Source: Leishmania martiniquensis
Taxonomy: Eukaryota > Euglenozoa > Kinetoplastea > Trypanosomatida > Trypanosomatidae
Assembly: GCF_017916325.1 (NCBI RefSeq)
Contig: NC_090163.1
Coordinates: forward strand, 166,001-230,000
Length of the DNA stretch: 64,000 nt
Reading direction: 5' to 3'
This document shows, piece after piece, positions 63,001 through 64,000 of the stretch (positions within the stretch are counted from its first letter, which is position 1; each line of letters opens with the position of its first letter). The notes under the pieces were generated by a model. That model searched no databases, had not been told where the DNA came from, and saw only the letters and a list, made by a program, of their open reading frames with translations. The translations under genes were made by a program, and so were the position numbers.

Positions 63001-64000
63001 CGCAGCAGCTCCAACGGCGGCTGCGCGCCGTACTTCTCGGGCTGCGGCAGGTTTGCATCGTCGATAAAGATAAGAAAGTGCTTCCCAGCAGGGGCGCCGT
63101 AAACGTGGGAGCGGCGCTTGTCAAGCTTCGCCATCAGCGAATTCTGCAGCATCGTACACTTCGTCTGCGCAGAGAAGGTGAAATTGAGGCCAAGAAAGCT
63201 GCCCGGCATGCCGCCGCCGAGTACAAGACGCGCGAGCGAGATAGACTTGCCGGTGCCGGTGGGACCCACAGCAGCGACGTTGACCTTATGTGCCATCAGG
63301 TGCTGCAACACGTAATTTTGACGCGCACTATCGATCGTGGGGACGATGATGTCGTCAAACCGCGTGCCGTTAGGAATGTCCAGCGGCGGGTTCTCTTGCA
63401 TCCAGTGCACCCAGTTGCCCGCCACGGAGGGCGGGGGCGCCGGAGAGCCGCTTGCAGCATTGCCGTCCTCACCACCGGTGGTAGCGGCCGCCACCGCCTC
63501 CACCACACCAGCGGGGTCGTAGCGGAAAACATAGTCGTACAAGAACACCTCCGCCCCGCCACTGCCGCTCGCGCCCCCGTCAGGCCGCTGCGGTAGCCAC
63601 TGGCTGTCACCATTCGCCTCCGCAAGTCGCCACAACGTTGCGGAAAAGAGCTGCCGCCCCGCCTCGTCGCACGTGGCGCCGATGCTCCACACCAACGACA
63701 AAAAGAATAGCGACGGTAGCGCGCCGGCCATGACGGCCAGACGCTCCGGCGACACCTGCAGCTGTCCCGAAGCCGACTTCGCAACCTCAAAGCTCTTCGC
63801 ATACCCATCCATCATGTGGAAGAAGGAGTGCATGAGGCCGCTAGTGGTGGAGGTCACGTACTCGTGCACGGCGCCACTGCGCACCAGCTGAACGAGCTCC
63901 TCGATGTACTTGTTGGCCAGCTCTCTCAGCGTCTCGCGCTGGGAGTCCAGGTAGGGCGGCAGCGCCGCGACCCAGCTTGAGATGAGGGCAGATGTAGGGA
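57087..64000 (-). CDS. Axonemal inner-arm dynein heavy chain, N-terminal part outside window
   Basis: This is the motor subunit of a flagellar dynein. About 2303 C-terminal residues are visible, roughly half of a protein of about 4000-4500; the frame is open to the window edge at 64000. Seen in order are the AAA3 P-loop GPTGTGKS (about 63247-63270), the AAA4 P-loop GIGGSGRKS (about 62198-62221), the antiparallel coiled-coil stalk with microtubule-binding tip (about 61500-60550), AAA5 with LYLTTKLPNP and LLNFFITPSGLEEQLLG, AAA6, and the C-terminal domain ending STGHSTNFVLPIEIPT...HWIERGTACVVSLNY. The tail resembles the DNAH1/3/7/12 group of single-headed inner-arm dyneins, which is a by-eye judgement. 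AAA1, the main ATPase site, lies beyond the window. No frameshift is seen. A ZMYND10-like dynein assembly factor is encoded 41 kb downstream in the same array. Confidence 0.93.
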   Translation of the reverse strand, partial: PTSALISSWVAALPPYLDSQRETLRELANKYIEELVQLVRSGAVHEYVTSTTSGLMHSFFHMMDGYAKSFEVAKSASGQLQVSPERLAVMAGALPSLFFLSLVWSIGATCDEAGRQLFSATLWRLAEANGDSQWLPQRPDGGASGSGGAEVFLYDYVFRYDPAGVVEAVAAATTGGEDGNAASGSPAPPPSVAGNWVHWMQENPPLDIPNGTRFDDIIVPTIDSARQNYVLQHLMAHKVNVAAVGPTGTGKSISLARLVLGGGMPGSFLGLNFTFSAQTKCTMLQNSLMAKLDKRRSHVYGAPAGKHFLIFIDDANLPQPEKYGAQPPLELLRQMLAQGGFYNFTGGIKWSSIIDCSLVLAMGPPGGGRSRISSRFMRYFNYLAFPEMSDMSKRTILRAILFGGLAQRGLADSLGSVSSALVDSTLRVFSKCTQAFLPTPAHVHYSFNMRDVMRVFPLLYAADPSTLQSEVPFVLLWMHEMQRVFHDRLVDATDKSVFIEFLSAELPSMGVEQSYSEIVNADRLIFADVLSEKGVYEQVTDMGALTARMNELLETYNDENEVKMNLVLFLDAIEHVCRISRILRLPNGHCLLLGIGGSGRKSLTRLACSLIAEMEVFTIELTKGFGVKEWHESLAKLLLECGKDDKKRTFLVSDTQLVHPTFLEDVAGLLTSGDVPNLFEDQDIELINDKFRGVCLSENLPTTKVSVYARFVKEVRANLHLVLAFSPIGEAFRSRLRMFPSLIACCTIDWFAEWPSEALLSVASVQLNATDDADVVGAASNVDLASCFEAVHRAAAEVTERFFIETRRRSYVTPTSYLALLSKFKAMAAAKRRFLREQRSRLEKGLDKLRHTEVQVAELEAQLKAQQPVLVEKKAEIQSMMERLTLDRQEAAVKEADARREEVEASVKAEECSKMRHECAERLAEAEPALVEAVKVLSKIKAAEISELNKYANPPKGVQYVMEAVALLLTFGNCPKEFYSGPAGGRKSPDWWLCAKSYMKDANRLLDLLVQPPEKGGFNREAMEMPLMEKVRVYYDNDEFQPDKVKTVSLPCMAMCQWVRAMYKWFFVNREIQPLREKLAETEAELAVVMEALRATQATLDCVVAAVAALEKEYDDALNAQAALEAEVERTSLKLQRAARLIDGLGGEKGRWATLVEQYKEQERYIVGDMIVAAATVAYCGPLTAPYRNDVRRQWKAYLTTAQVETSADFDLVSTSGNAVQIQEWQLCGLPTDALSTENAIILVNSRNWPLLIDPQGQANAWVRNIHRNDNLQVCKASDDKFMKIVENAIRLGLPCLIENVGESLDAALEPLLLKNIFLIGSMPHVRIGDSAIPYDHNFKLYLTTKLPNPTYTPETIVTVSLLNFFITPSGLEEQLLGKTVEKERNDLELEKQRLTRSNAEKKSELKGLQDSILVLLEQAEGDILEQEELIITLEKSKAKSTEINEELGKAKTMEAAIDETRNRYRPHAERGSLLFFCASQLAIVDPMYQFSLQWFMSLFLNAVDNATQVPAAKEAVEDDGDVVEDPVAKRVQNLMDYFTYSFYSNVCRSLFERHKLMFSFYLCASLVQHSGCMVDEEYRFLLTGPTGSAPANAPPNPAPSWMTEGSWAEVLFLDAHVPTFSGFAQHVRDHLPHYRGLFDSNEADAVPLAGEWREKVTPMQRLIVMRCFRVDKVAPAIQHFIEHYMGSRYIVVPQFDLMDAYKDSDCLTPLIFINSAGSDPMNDLLRFAETMRMSKRLDKVSLGQGQGKKAEELIRCSREKGQWVLLQNCHLASSWMPTLESIVESFTPETVKKEFRLWLTSMPSDSFPVAVLQTAVKMTNEPPMGLRANVIRSYYGFTPEDLQQEEKPAEFKKMVFALCLFHGVIQERRKFGSLGFNIAYEFNDSDRNVCLLQLRKFLSMYDAIPYDVLTFLTGEINYGGRVTDDWDRRCLMTLIKHFINPEVLEDGYAFSPSGIYHTLAPGNRKHYLDHLDAWPLNPQPEVFGLHENADITCAQNTAHSILSTVLALESRGGASTSLSSREQLLTATATEIAAKLPQLFDMAAFASKYPTKYEESMNTVLVQEAGRYNRLLKFIHTNLAEFLKAVRGEVVMSVELEAVGSSFFINSVPASWSALAYPSLKPLSNWVEDLVRRVRFIEDWYAHGPPVAFWFGGFFFPQAFLTGTLQNHARRVQQAVDSISFQFGLQDESIDHKTVPRPEQGALVYGLYLEGARWDSVQHSLAESRPKELNVEMPMILLDPVVNRTRDSKDYVCPVYKTLTRAGTLSTTGHSTNFVLPIEIPTKVDPGHWIERGTACVVSLNY

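Overview
The window looks like a stretch of nuclear chromosome from a trypanosomatid, almost certainly Leishmania. Sixteen genes can be supported. All lie on the minus strand, all are single open frames without introns, and they are separated by long spacers rich in microsatellites and polypyrimidine/polypurine tracts. This is the layout of a kinetoplastid polycistronic transcription unit whose mRNAs are resolved by spliced-leader trans-splicing and polyadenylation. A leishmanolysin (GP63) gene and a RAD51 with a glutamine-rich N-terminus fit Leishmania. The order Aurora kinase - RAD50 - RPS26 - RAD51 - transporter - GP63 matches my recollection of Leishmania chromosome 28, which I could not check here. 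The species cannot be decided from the sequence alone.

Transcription runs from position 64000 towards 1. In that order: a single-headed-type axonemal inner-arm dynein heavy chain (57087-64000, N-terminal part outside the window); a small basic LLPH-like nucleolar protein (54837-55124); a coiled-coil protein of unknown function (52336-53898); a very long CDKL-type kinase (43861-48522); a diverged GP63 metalloprotease (40317-42017); a VPS37-like ESCRT-I subunit (36284-37144); a 77-residue RING-like zinc protein (33408-33641); an equilibrative nucleoside transporter (30312-31829); RAD51 (26598-27728); ribosomal protein S26 (24508-24846); RAD50 (19274-23356); an Aurora kinase (17305-18210); a ZMYND10-like dynein-assembly factor without its MYND finger (14614-15768); a TPR protein with a MYND finger inside a degenerate SET fold (8694-10841); and the beta subunit of propionyl-CoA carboxylase (1-1448, C-terminus outside the window).

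Two functional themes recur. One is genome maintenance and division: RAD50, RAD51 and Aurora kinase lie within about 10 kb. The other is the flagellum: an axonemal dynein heavy chain, a ZMYND10-type dynein preassembly factor and a CDKL-type kinase. In trypanosomatids, neighbours share transcription but not necessarily function, so clustering is weak evidence. The most rewarding points are the unexpected family assignments (ZMYND10 without MYND, VPS37A-like, LLPH-like), the TPR-SET/MYND protein with altered catalytic motifs, and two spacer regions (about 3.1-3.55 kb and 37.95-39.5 kb) whose composition suggests decayed retroposons. About half of the window is untranslated spacer. No tRNA, rRNA, CRISPR array or intact mobile element was recognised.
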